64,000 nt of DNA from F23-D06 sp947165685. Lineage in GTDB: Bacteria > Bacteroidota > Bacteroidia > Bacteroidales > WCHB1-69. Positions 7,661-15,714 of this stretch are shown in pieces (the first letter of the stretch is position 1; every line of letters starts with the position of its first letter). The DNA is taken from NCBI GenBank assembly GCA_947165685.1, contig CAMVBK010000008.1, positions 34,808 to 98,807 on the forward strand, read 5' to 3'. The translations under genes were made by a program, and so were the position numbers. The notes below the pieces were generated by a model. That model was not told where the DNA came from and did no database searches. It saw nothing but the letters and a program-made list of their open reading frames with translations.

Positions 7661-8722
7661 TCAATCAAAAATCTGATTATTATCATTAGTAGCTAATAAA
7701 AACTTCCTCAAGTAATTAGCATATTCGCGCAACGCTGATGTACAAGCACCATGACGGTCTGCATGTATTTGTCGTGAAAGAATAGTATTTTGTTGCTTAA
7801 GCTCATCATAGACCGTTTTCAATTTTGTAATATCAGTGCATAGATTGATATCGGTCGGAAGACCATGTTTTTCCAATATTTCTTGAAATTTAGTATAATT
7901 AAGGGCTGAAGAATAATTATTAATCGTAGAACTTGAAAAACGACAACCATTACTATTTGTAACAGCACCTAAATACGTTTTGAACGAGTAGGCACCGTGA
8001 ACTTTTTTATGAACATGGGGAATGTTTCCAGATGTGACGATTTCTCTTCTTTCGCCACTGCTCCTTTCTGTTTTAGAGGATATATTATAAAACATTTGCA
8101 ATAGTTGAGCACTTCTCACAAACAACTCGTTGGAATCACAAATGTTATTCATCACACCCATTACAGCATCGAATATCTCTGTTTGAAAATCAGGGCTAGA
8201 CTGATCACAAATTACCTTAAATACGAACCCAAAACCTAAATGATTCAGCTTAACTTCTAGTTCATTAATACTTTGAAAAATTAACGGCCAATCAGATTTA
8301 TGGATTTTAGGAGTAGCAAATACAATCTCAGCAGATTTTCTATTAAAATAACCATAAATACACATAGCAGAACGTAAGCACTTTTTTAAGATTCTTGCTA
8401 CATTTTCAACACTACTCCCATAACCTAAACCACTTTCGTGATAGGCAACATCCACGGCAATGATGCTATTATTTAAATCAAAAGCACCAATAACATCAAT
8501 TTCAGCCTGAGCCAAATATTGTTGTAATGATACTCTCGTCTTGTGACCAAAAATGGAATAATCTGGGAATAGCTGGTCAATAGCATCCATGATATTCTGT
8601 AAATTTGATTGATTACTTAATGACCAAAATTCAGAAGGTCTCCAATTAGTTTGCACAATTTGGCATCCTTTCACATGACGAAGCCATGTATAGATTAATG
8701 ATTCTCCAATTTCGATTTTCAT
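7661..8722 (-). CDS. Unknown AT-rich protein, 353 residues
   Basis: I do not recognise this protein. It has no signal peptide or membrane segment. The N-terminal third (MKIEIGESLIYTWLRHVKGC and QTNWRPS) is followed by QAEIDVIGAFDLNNSIIAVD (residues 72-91) and VAYHE, an acidic beta-hairpin that recalls the core of PD-(D/E)xK nucleases but lacks the expected ExK lysine. The C-terminal segment SSSTINNYSSALNYTKFQEI resembles a helical SAM-like DNA-binding domain. Base composition is clearly more AT-rich than the flanking housekeeping genes, suggesting transfer. It lies between the two copies of a duplicated gene, all on the minus strand. A nuclease role is only a guess. Confidence 0.6.
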   Translation of the reverse strand: MKIEIGESLIYTWLRHVKGCQIVQTNWRPSEFWSLSNQSNLQNIMDAIDQLFPDYSIFGHKTRVSLQQYLAQAEIDVIGAFDLNNSIIAVDVAYHESGLGYGSSVENVARILKKCLRSAMCIYGYFNRKSAEIVFATPKIHKSDWPLIFQSINELEVKLNHLGFGFVFKVICDQSSPDFQTEIFDAVMGVMNNICDSNELFVRSAQLLQMFYNISSKTERSSGERREIVTSGNIPHVHKKVHGAYSFKTYLGAVTNSNGCRFSSSTINNYSSALNYTKFQEILEKHGLPTDINLCTDITKLKTVYDELKQQNTILSRQIHADRHGACTSALREYANYLRKFLLATNDNNQIFD

Positions 8723-8787
8723 ACAATAATTCTTACTTAATCTTTATTACCAATTATTAATACTACGCTTTATCCAACCTGATGAGG

Positions 8788-9216
8788 TTACTGACACGCG
8801 GATTCTTCTTGCAGATAGATTGTCACTGCCTTAATCACCGAAATCTCCTCCGATTCCTCTTTGCCAACAAACAAGTCAAAGTCGGCAAACATGTGGAAGT
8901 GGTCACCCGTTTCATGGATGAAGTTCAGGATATACTGCATCTCCGAGAAACCATCCTCATCAAAATGAAATTGTACAGTAGATGATTCCAGGTCAAACAA
9001 GCACATAACATGGTAATCAGTACCTGAAAACACTTCCTTTTGGACAGGTATCACCTCCAACCAGCGGACACTTATCATATCCGATATGGTATTTGACGAC
9101 GGGAAGCTCAATTTTCCCTTTTTGCTCCGCAACAAATCCATGAATTGAAGCAGCCCATTATTGTCAAGAGTAATCTCGACATAGTTGGAATCAGGGGAGT
9201 AGGATAGTTTACACAT
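8788..9216 (-). CDS. Small protein of a duplicated pair (immunity-protein-like architecture), copy B
   Basis: A 142-residue paralogue of the product of 6887-7324, differing at scattered positions (for example DNNGLLQFMD versus DRKGLLQFME) and ending at ESACQ. Two near-identical small acidic proteins flanking an unknown AT-rich gene is an arrangement seen where immunity genes are duplicated, but no toxin with a secretion domain is present here. Its promoter-like TATTTTTG (minus strand, about 9268-9275) is conserved in both copies. The start ATG at 9216 is shared with copy A. Function unknown. Confidence 0.65.
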   Translation of the reverse strand: MCKLSYSPDSNYVEITLDNNGLLQFMDLLRSKKGKLSFPSSNTISDMISVRWLEVIPVQKEVFSGTDYHVMCLFDLESSTVQFHFDEDGFSEMQYILNFIHETGDHFHMFADFDLFVGKEESEEISVIKAVTIYLQEESACQ

Positions 9217-9297
9217 AGGAAACGGTATTTGTTTCGTTGTTCTTTTCTATGAATTTCGCGGCAAAAATACAACTTTTGAAAATCGAAAGCATCAAGG
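8788..9297. repeat. Segmental duplication, copy B
   Basis: Same-orientation counterpart of 6887-7395; similarity runs through the gene and about 80 bp of upstream sequence, then stops at the palindromic repeat. Confidence 0.75.
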
Positions 9298-9309
9298 GAA
9301 AAAGTATTT

Positions 9310-9368
9310 TCTCGCAGACTACCGCAGACTTTTTTCAGCGCAAGTCTGCGAGTTCAGCGGGAGAATAT
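9310..9368. repeat. Palindromic intergenic repeat, copy 4
   Basis: Left arm CTCGCAGACTACCGCAGACT, T-rich centre, right arm AAGTCTGCGAGTTCAGCGGG. It is close in sequence to copy 2 and lies between divergent genes. Confidence 0.8.
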
Positions 9369-9403
9369 TTTTCCTATTTTCGCGCCGTTAAAAACATCCC
9401 GTT

Positions 9404-10222
9404 ATGAAGAAATACCGAACCCCCATCCTCCTGTTCGCCATTTTCGAGGTCATTGCCGTATCGCTTTGGCTCTCAACAGGCAACCTCTTCTTTCTGTTGA
9501 ACTTCTCCTACATCGGAATTTGCCTCGGTGTCGGGGGAGTATTGATGGCAACGGGGCGGAAACATGCCCGAGAGTTCGTGCAGTTCACTGTGGGCAGCTA
9601 TATTTTGGTGTTCCTCGGCCTTATTTGTCGCGAGAACATGCAGATGGAGGGATTCTGGTACTATCTGCTGTCCGGGGTCGTCGGGGCGGGGGTGCTGCAC
9701 TACCTCATCGCCAAGATCTTCGGACCGCTGCTGTTCGGGCGCGGCTGGTGCGGGTTCGCCTGCTGGACCGCCATGATCCTCGACCTGCTGCCTTACAAGC
9801 AGCCTGCGAAACCAAGGAAATCCTTCGGATGGGTGCGCTATGTGATGTTCGCGCTGTCGCTCGCCGTCGTTATCCTGCTGATGTGCCTCGGCAAAGCCGA
9901 CAAAACGACGATGTTCTACCTTTTCGTGGCCGGGAATGTGCTCTACTACGCCGTCGGAATCGTCCTGGCCATCGTGTTGAAGGACAACCGCGCCTTCTGC
10001 AAGTACATCTGCCCGATCACCGTCTTCCTAAAGCCGATGAGCTACTTCTCGTTACTGCGCATCAAGTGCGACGAGGCGAAGTGCATCCATTGCGACAAGT
10101 GTCTGAAAGTCTGTCCGATGGAGGTGGAGGTCAACAACAACTCGCGCAAACGGAAGAACGCCACTGAGTGCATTCTCTGCCAGCAGTGCAAGAAGGTGTG
10201 TCCGGTGGGGGCGCTGAAATAG
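9404..10222 (+). CDS. Membrane-bound double [4Fe-4S] ferredoxin (NapH/NosR-like)
   Basis: A 272-residue membrane electron-transfer protein. Five to six helices are followed by a C-terminal cytoplasmic di-cluster domain with CIHCDKCLKVCP (around residue 228) and CILCQQCKKVCP (around residue 257). Two further Cys motifs flank helices, GRGWCGFACW near residue 117 and CKYICPITVF near residue 200, the pattern seen in NapH, NosR and CcoG-type proteins. Such proteins pass electrons between a quinone pool and a periplasmic or cytoplasmic partner. No nitrate or nitrous-oxide reductase genes are nearby, so the partner is unknown. A palindromic repeat lies immediately before and after it. Confidence 0.82.
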   Translation: MKKYRTPILLFAIFEVIAVSLWLSTGNLFFLLNFSYIGICLGVGGVLMATGRKHAREFVQFTVGSYILVFLGLICRENMQMEGFWYYLLSGVVGAGVLHYLIAKIFGPLLFGRGWCGFACWTAMILDLLPYKQPAKPRKSFGWVRYVMFALSLAVVILLMCLGKADKTTMFYLFVAGNVLYYAVGIVLAIVLKDNRAFCKYICPITVFLKPMSYFSLLRIKCDEAKCIHCDKCLKVCPMEVEVNNNSRKRKNATECILCQQCKKVCPVGALK

Positions 10223-10224
10223 TC

Positions 10225-10290
10225 TCTCCCGCAGATCTCGCAGAACATCGCAACCCATTTTCTGCGCAAATCAGCGGGTTCTGCGGGATA
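10225..10290. repeat. Palindromic intergenic repeat, copy 5
   Basis: Starts 3 bp after the ferredoxin stop: CTCCCGCAGATCTCGCAGA, ATCGCA, then TCTGCGCAAATCAGCGGG and TTCTGCGGGA. Confidence 0.8.
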
Positions 10291-10327
10291 ATTTTTGTAT
10301 TTTTGCCCTCGAAAAGAACGAACCACT

Positions 10328-11515
10328 ATGTCAAAGAGAATCTTAAGCATCCTGTTGGTAGCATTGTCGGCAGCACTCTTCCTGACCGCCTGCAAGGTCG
10401 GCGGGAAGACGACGGCTGTCACGATGGAGGAGCTTCGCAACATTGACCTTACACGGGTGATACTTGCAGACTCCATCCTGACAAATCCCGACTACTGTTT
10501 CCAAAAGGATGAGTTTATGTTCCTCGAAAAAACCTCCGAGTTCGAGCCCATCGGGTATCGAGGCCGTGACTTCCAGCGGTTCTACATCCATTACGACAGC
10601 GTCCGGTTTATGGGTAACGGAGTCTATGCGGTGGAGGGACGCACCCGCTACCGCGACACCATCCGGCTTTTCTCCGGAACCATCACGCTGGACTCCATGC
10701 GCTTGTGCAAGAAAGAAAATCTGCCGTCAACGGGAGAATTCGGGAAGCTGTGCGGGCATTTCCAGTTCGATGAGGACGAATTTTCCGGCGGCGGGGTCCT
10801 GACGGGCAAAATGTGGATTGGCTTCGCAAAGATTAACGGGCGGTTCTACTACGATGCTTTTAAGTTAGGTTTGGCCGACGGTTACAGTAACCGCCAGTAC
10901 GAGGGGGTGTGGACTTCGAAAGGCCTCACCCGGATGGAGAAATGCAACTGGGGCGATTTCCGGATACCCGATTCACAAGGATTGGACATTGGCGCTGGCG
11001 AGTTCAGTCCCGTAGATGAGCATTCGGGTCAAGGTTGGCAAGTTTATACTTGCGGTTGGGCCGAGAATGATTCTTTACAGGCTATATATCAGGCGGATAT
11101 GCAATGGTTTACCCACGAGGAAGACTATGTCATTCCCTATTCCGGACGGCTGCAGCGGTATCTGAAAGAGTACGGCTACGGAAAGAGTCAGCCCTCGGCA
11201 AAAGTGGTTTTGGGGACTATCCCGGTGACCTATGACGAATTTGAGATTTGGGTGTTGTTGCAAGGTGGCAAATTATGGACTACCACAAGCCAATACGCGC
11301 ACGCCGACAGTGCAGGCATTATGTTTGCCTATATGCGTATGGGGCAATTGAGATTCCCAGACGGGGATTCCGATGCGATGTGGGAAGCTTTTTTTGATGA
11401 TTACATCGTGTTGCAAAAGGAGCATCCTGCCCTTTTCGACCAATACCGCAAACAGTTGTCCGAAAAATGGAACCAAGCATTTGATGGCTGGAAGAAAGAG
11501 ATGTACGGGGAGTAG
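10328..11515 (+). CDS. Lipoprotein of a two-member paralogous family
   Basis: A 395-residue lipoprotein; the signal MSKRILSILLVALSAALFLT ends at an AC lipobox (Cys about residue 22). The start 10328 was chosen to begin at this signal. The domain with DFQRFYIHYDSV (about residues 80-91), the LFSGTITLDSM strand and NWGDFRIPDSQGLD is clearly shared with the product of 33745-35079, where the same motifs read NFQRFYIHFDTV and NWGDFRIPESNGLD. Both look like beta-rich exported proteins with unknown targets. A TATTTTTG box precedes the gene (about 10295-10302). No neighbour suggests a pathway. Confidence 0.68.
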   Translation: MSKRILSILLVALSAALFLTACKVGGKTTAVTMEELRNIDLTRVILADSILTNPDYCFQKDEFMFLEKTSEFEPIGYRGRDFQRFYIHYDSVRFMGNGVYAVEGRTRYRDTIRLFSGTITLDSMRLCKKENLPSTGEFGKLCGHFQFDEDEFSGGGVLTGKMWIGFAKINGRFYYDAFKLGLADGYSNRQYEGVWTSKGLTRMEKCNWGDFRIPDSQGLDIGAGEFSPVDEHSGQGWQVYTCGWAENDSLQAIYQADMQWFTHEEDYVIPYSGRLQRYLKEYGYGKSQPSAKVVLGTIPVTYDEFEIWVLLQGGKLWTTTSQYAHADSAGIMFAYMRMGQLRFPDGDSDAMWEAFFDDYIVLQKEHPALFDQYRKQLSEKWNQAFDGWKKEMYGE

Positions 11516-11543
11516 GGACACAATGCGTAACGTCTCCATGTTT

Positions 11544-11570
11544 TCTTCGCAAATCAGCGAGTTCAGCGGG
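11544..11570. repeat. Half copy of the palindromic intergenic repeat
   Basis: TCGCAAATCAGCGAGTTCAG followed by CGGG matches only the right arm of the family. It lies between convergent genes. Confidence 0.6.
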
Positions 11571-11577
11571 CATCCCA

Positions 11578-12249
11578 CTACCACACAAACGGAATCACCT
11601 TGTAGCGAACTTTCTGTTTGTACTCCATGTATCCCTCAAGTCCCTGCTCCAAGACAACCTCCTCGTTGCGGATGCGCTTGGCGATGATGGGGATGTAGAG
11701 CAGCATAATCAGAAACGACCACGGGGAAGCCAGCACCAAAGGCATAGCGAGGAAGAGGACCAGCGTGGCGGCGTACATCGGATGCCGGACAATGCCGTAC
11801 AGCCCGGTGTCCACCACTTTCTGATGCTCCTGCACCTCGATGGTGCGCGACAGCCAGACGTTCTCGCGGAGCACCTCAGCGTAGAGGGCGTAGCCGATCA
11901 GGAGCACCACGGAGGCCACATATACCGCCCAATCCGGCAAGAGACACCATTGGAAACGATAGTTGAGGCCGGCCACCACGAACATCGCAAGGAACATCAG
12001 ACCGCTTAACGCGACCACCCACTTCTGTTCCCCCTGCTTCTCCTTGGCATCCAATCGTTTGCGCAACAGCTCGGGCTGGCGGAGCGACAGCACCACACCC
12101 GCAATGAACATTGGCCCGAACAGCAGGGCGATGAAAAGCCATCCCTGCCAGTAGGCGAAGGTGCCCGCTGGCACAAACAGCAACGCCCCCACCAGCACTA
12201 ATCCGGCGAGGAACTTTGTCAGGGCTTGGAAAAAGAGTTTTGTGGTCAT
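11578..12249 (-). CDS. Isoprenylcysteine carboxyl methyltransferase-like membrane protein
   Basis: A 223-residue protein with five to six membrane helices and the C-terminal signature of the ICMT/PEMT-like methyltransferases: VVDTGLYGIVRHPMYAATLV (RHPMY motif, near residue 150) and a final RIRNEEVVLEQGLEGYMEYK segment with the conserved RxxxEE core that binds S-adenosylmethionine and substrate. Bacterial members are generally annotated as isoprenylcysteine carboxyl methyltransferase family, though bacteria lack prenylated Cys substrates; lipids or small molecules are likelier. The ATG at 12249 precedes the first helix directly. It stands alone between a repeat half copy and a decayed ATPase gene. 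Confidence 0.82.
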   Translation of the reverse strand: MTTKLFFQALTKFLAGLVLVGALLFVPAGTFAYWQGWLFIALLFGPMFIAGVVLSLRQPELLRKRLDAKEKQGEQKWVVALSGLMFLAMFVVAGLNYRFQWCLLPDWAVYVASVVLLIGYALYAEVLRENVWLSRTIEVQEHQKVVDTGLYGIVRHPMYAATLVLFLAMPLVLASPWSFLIMLLYIPIIAKRIRNEEVVLEQGLEGYMEYKQKVRYKVIPFVW

Positions 12250-12321
12250 ATCCTTTATGTTTTGTTTTTTCTCATAGATTTCGCGGATTCCCACATCTTA
12301 TAATTTCAAATTGAAAGAATA

Positions 12322-12578
12322 CTATAGAAACATAGCCATATACAGTGGCAGGTAGCGAATGCCATTAGCCAGCACCACATTGGAGTTGCAAAGCACTATG
12401 GCCTCGGATATTATAGAATGTGAATGCGCCAAAGCGTAATCCAAGGAGGCGTGACGGCGGAAATTGCTTCCAGACTTCACCTCCACAATCTGAATACCCT
12501 CCTCAGCGGGCAAAACAAAGTCAAGTTCGTGTTTGCTTTTTTGTCGCAAAATACTTTATCGATTTTTCTACGAAGCAT
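12322..12578 (-). pseudogene. AAA/DUF4143 ATPase reduced to its two ends
   Basis: The frame from ATG 12578 reads MLRRKIDKVF, which looks like the usual N-terminus of AAA/DUF4143 ATPases (compare MLKRKFTQYI in the intact gene at 48460-49833). Shifted by one base, the sequence then reads HELDFVLPAEEGIQIVEVKS, GSNFRRHASLDYALAHS and ends RYLPLYMAMFL. This matches the C-terminal nuclease-like portion of the intact gene (GEVDFLI, EIKSG, LPIYYCMFL). About 350 internal residues, including both Walker motifs, are gone. The three upstream operator-like repeats at 12581-12660 remain intact. Confidence 0.72.
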
Positions 12579-12580
12579 AA

Positions 12581-12660
12581 TGCAACTTTTTTCCAGGATT
12601 CAGACTGCAAAAATACAACTTTTTTCCAATGTATCGGAATGCATATTGCAACTTTTTTCC
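12581..12660 (-). promoter_or_regulatory. Three direct repeats with exact 33-bp spacing before the decayed DUF4143 gene
   Basis: On the plus strand the 14-mer TRCAACTTTTTTCC occurs at 12581-12594, 12614-12627 and 12647-12660, each 33 bp apart (about three helical turns). Read in gene orientation it is GGAAAAAAGTTGYA. The minus-strand -7 box TATTTTTG (12608-12615) overlaps the end of the middle copy. The layout mirrors 49894-49971, with a different repeat sequence. Confidence 0.75.
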
Positions 12661-12677
12661 GACGGGCGATATTCCTT

Positions 12678-12742
12678 TCTCCCGCAGATCTCGCAGATTA
12701 ACGCAGACCATTTTCCACGCAAACCAGCGAGTTCTGCGGGGA
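12678..12742. repeat. Palindromic intergenic repeat, copy 6
   Basis: CTCCCGCAGATCTCGCAGAT and ACGCAGA on the left, ACGCAAACCAGCGAG and TTCTGCGGGG on the right. Confidence 0.8.
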
Positions 12743-12752
12743 AACCATTCGG

Positions 12753-13463
12753 CTAATCTTCTTTCACAATCGGGTAAAGCTCCACGAATTCGCCCTGGTG
12801 GCTTTGACCGTCGTTGATGAGCTCGGCCATCTTCTCACCTACCGTGTCAATGTCGTGGAAGCCGGGGAGACTCATGTTACCGTTGAGGTCGGTGGTGGTG
12901 GGGCCCGGGTGCACCGAGAAAATCTCCAACGGGGTGTTGTTCTGTCGGAACTCGATGGCCATCACGCCCATCATGGCGTTCTGGGCGGCCTTGCTCGTCA
13001 CGTAGGCTAACGGATGCCAGTAGGGACTGATCTCCGACGGCACGGTGACGTTGACAATCCGGCCGTGATTCTTCGCAAGCAGAGGCATCAGCAGCTTGGT
13101 AAGGGCGAAAGTGCCGACGAAGTTCACGTCGAGGGTCTCCCGAATGTCGCTGAGTTCCGTATGGAGGCTGTCCACGCCCATGTCGCCCGGGATGCCGGCG
13201 TTGTTCACCAACAGCGCAAGTTCCGGATATTTGTCGTTCAGCTCGCGGGCGGCGTTTTCCACGCTCGCGAGGTCGGCCAGTTCCACGTGTACCCATCCGG
13301 GCACGTCGATGCCCAAGGCGGTAAGCTCGCGGATGGCCTTCTCCGCACGCTCCTGATTTCGCGCCCCGATGATGATTCTCCAGCCGCTCAGGCCGAGATG
13401 TTTTGCAATGCCAAATCCGATTCCTTTGTTGGCCCCAGTGATGAATGCAGTCTTTTCTTTCAT
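12753..13463 (-). CDS. Short-chain dehydrogenase/reductase
   Basis: A 236-residue NAD(P)-dependent oxidoreductase of the classical SDR family. The Rossmann motif TGANKGIG is at residues 9-16, NNAG near residue 88, and the catalytic Y-x-x-x-K reads YVTSK near residue 153 with an upstream Ser (VPSEIS). HPGPTTTDL follows in the usual place. The arginine after strand 2 (GARNQERAEKA) suggests preference for NADPH. Substrate cannot be inferred, and the gene stands alone. The start at 13463 matches the family N-terminus. Confidence 0.85.
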   Translation of the reverse strand: MKEKTAFITGANKGIGFGIAKHLGLSGWRIIIGARNQERAEKAIRELTALGIDVPGWVHVELADLASVENAARELNDKYPELALLVNNAGIPGDMGVDSLHTELSDIRETLDVNFVGTFALTKLLMPLLAKNHGRIVNVTVPSEISPYWHPLAYVTSKAAQNAMMGVMAIEFRQNNTPLEIFSVHPGPTTTDLNGNMSLPGFHDIDTVGEKMAELINDGQSHQGEFVELYPIVKED

Positions 13464-13542
13464 TTTTTAACGTTTAGAAAATCATTCGAAAACAGGCTGC
13501 GAAAATACATTTTTATAGATTTCCCCGCAGATTTCGCATGCC

Positions 13543-15576
13543 CTAATCCTCCTGTTTCCAGAAATAGTCCGCTGTCTGTAACAGTAAACGGGCATTATCG
13601 AAACTCTCTTTGACGTAAAACTTCTCTGGAAGGCACTCCGACACCCAACGTGAAAGCGAAAGGCTGTAACACCGGAACGGGATGCCGTTGTATTCCGTCA
13701 ACCACGGAATGAACCAGGCATATTCGTTACGCAAATTGAAATGGATGAAACAGAGCGTGTCATGACGGCTGTTGATGACCTGAACCTCGAACCAATAGAC
13801 TCCGCCAGTTGTCCTCCAGTTTTCATCTTTGTACAGGATTTTCCGTACTGTGTTGGCACTCAGCGTGTCGATTCGATCTGGCACTGATTGGTAGAAATTC
13901 TCCGCATAATCATAATCAAAAGCATTAGTTCTTCTTCTGGGGTACACATACATCATGTCCTTTTTGTCCAATTCGTCCAATAGTTTGTAGTATTTCCGGC
14001 GGTCTTTTTCAGCGATTTGAAATTCGGCGATGTTGGGAATGTGGGCGTAGTCGCGGTTGATGTCACGAAGGATGCTGTCCAATTCTTGACGACTGGCGAT
14101 ATGCTGGAACTTTATTCTTTCCCGTTTGTATTTGGCGTTGGCTTTCGGGAAACAGGGATCATACTGGTTTAAGACCAACGTGGCAAGATTCGCCTGCAGA
14201 TCGCCGTCGGGTGTGACAGTGTATCGGACGGTGTCGCTACGGTATTTTGTTAGCCCACCGCAGAGAACGACCTCGGTTATCGGGGCTTTCAGGAAGTCCT
14301 CCAACGGTGCGGGAAGGGTGTAAGGACGCAGCTGGCCGTCGGCAAGGGAGTATGTGTAATGCCGCTGCCCGTCCCAAAACAGCGCCACACTGTCACTTAA
14401 TAGTTTGAATGTTTCGACATTCATTGGGAGATACTGCTTGCGATACCATCTGCCATCCGATTTGTCGGCGAAGCAGAGCGTGTTGCGGAAGTCAACGCCC
14501 CAAAGCTGCTGGCCGCCGTCCCTCACCATATAGGGTTTTTCGATGCCCTCATCCGAAGTATAGCCACGGAAAGCGAAAACCACCCCATCCTCGTCTGCCT
14601 TGCAGAGGAAGCCACCGACCGTCCATACATACAATTTTCCGTGATAGACAGCGGCCTCTGCAGGCTTTGCGGGCAGCGGTTCGCGGGTAAACGACCGGTA
14701 ATCTGTGGGGGAACTGAAATCAAGCACGTCAAGATTGTCGGTGATGGCAATCAGATGTCCGCGCTCCCTGTCGGGATAAAAATCCGTGACCGTGACCGGA
14801 AAACGTTGCCACTGAAGGTTTTGAGAAGAGGAATAATAGACTTCCTTCCCTTGTTGAATCACCCATAAATCATTCCATATCAATACTTTGTTGATTTCTT
14901 TGCTTTCTCCTAACGGAGAGGGAATCCGTTTTGAAGTGCGCCAATTGTCTTCCGTCAGCAGGAGCGGGAAGGTGTCGTGCTTGATGTTGACTCCGGCCAA
15001 CCCGTACTGCCCGTCGCGCATGTCTATTGCTGTAACGCCAGCCCAGTCATCGAATCTGACGGGAAGTTTCCGGAAGGTGAAAGTCTTGCCCTTGTCTTCG
15101 GAGAAATAGAGGATGTCATTGTATCCGGATCCAGCTATCCAAACACGGCTATCTGCATCGCTACAAATATGCTTAAGGTGGACTTCTTCCCCGACTTGGA
15201 GTCGTGTCCAACTTTTACCCCGGTCATCGGTTCGATAATATAAACCCCAATCGTCAGATAGTCCGTAGAGGTCATAGTCGGAAATGACACATATAGCGGT
15301 GGAGGAGTCCAAAAAGGCAAAATCTCCAAGCTCAATCCACGTATTATCGTCTAGATCGAGCGGCGAGGCGCAATGCCAGTCGGAGTGGATGTCATCGGTG
15401 TAATAGACTTTGCCCCGCCCCGATGTCAGCCAACAGGTTCCGTCAGGTGCGAGCGCGAAGAGGGGAAAGCCGCCCAGCAAATCAAGTTCAGCACGATAGT
15501 CACGGTTTTCGTGCTCCTGCGCCATACCCGAGAACAGCAACGAGAGGATAACCAGCACAAAGGAGATGTTTTTCAT
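13543..15576 (-). CDS. Exported beta-propeller (BNR/Ycf48-like) protein
   Basis: A 677-residue exported protein with a signal peptide (MKNISFVLVILSLLFSGMAQ). Residues 30-330 contain repeated blades with the BNR/Asp-box pattern: YYRTDDRGKSWTRLQ, LYFSEDKGKTFTFRK and LLTEDNWRTSKR. These fit photosystem-II-assembly-factor-like or sialidase-type propellers, which usually serve as binding scaffolds. The C-terminal third is helical (HIASRQELDSILRDINRDYA) and ends in a beta domain with Trp-rich strands. No catalytic sialidase residues are evident. Half copies of the palindromic repeat flank the gene (13521-13540 and 15649-15709). Role unknown, perhaps surface recognition. Confidence 0.68.
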   Translation of the reverse strand: MKNISFVLVILSLLFSGMAQEHENRDYRAELDLLGGFPLFALAPDGTCWLTSGRGKVYYTDDIHSDWHCASPLDLDDNTWIELGDFAFLDSSTAICVISDYDLYGLSDDWGLYYRTDDRGKSWTRLQVGEEVHLKHICSDADSRVWIAGSGYNDILYFSEDKGKTFTFRKLPVRFDDWAGVTAIDMRDGQYGLAGVNIKHDTFPLLLTEDNWRTSKRIPSPLGESKEINKVLIWNDLWVIQQGKEVYYSSSQNLQWQRFPVTVTDFYPDRERGHLIAITDNLDVLDFSSPTDYRSFTREPLPAKPAEAAVYHGKLYVWTVGGFLCKADEDGVVFAFRGYTSDEGIEKPYMVRDGGQQLWGVDFRNTLCFADKSDGRWYRKQYLPMNVETFKLLSDSVALFWDGQRHYTYSLADGQLRPYTLPAPLEDFLKAPITEVVLCGGLTKYRSDTVRYTVTPDGDLQANLATLVLNQYDPCFPKANAKYKRERIKFQHIASRQELDSILRDINRDYAHIPNIAEFQIAEKDRRKYYKLLDELDKKDMMYVYPRRRTNAFDYDYAENFYQSVPDRIDTLSANTVRKILYKDENWRTTGGVYWFEVQVINSRHDTLCFIHFNLRNEYAWFIPWLTEYNGIPFRCYSLSLSRWVSECLPEKFYVKESFDNARLLLQTADYFWKQED

Positions 15577-15648
15577 ATTGAGTTCATTTAAACAACTTTA
15601 CAATAATGACGCAAAAGTGTCAAAAGGTTGCAGTCTGCCGTAATTTTT

Positions 15649-15709
15649 TCCCGCAGACTTCGCGGAACATCGCAGACCCTTTCTGCTCAAACCAGCGAGT
15701 TTGACGGAA
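15649..15709. repeat. Palindromic intergenic repeat, copy 7 (degenerate)
   Basis: CCCGCAGACTTCGCGGAACA and TCGCAGA on the left, CTGCTCAAACCAGCGAG on the right. It lies 5 bp from the stop of the flavodoxin gene. Confidence 0.7.
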
Positions 15710-15714
15710 AAAAA

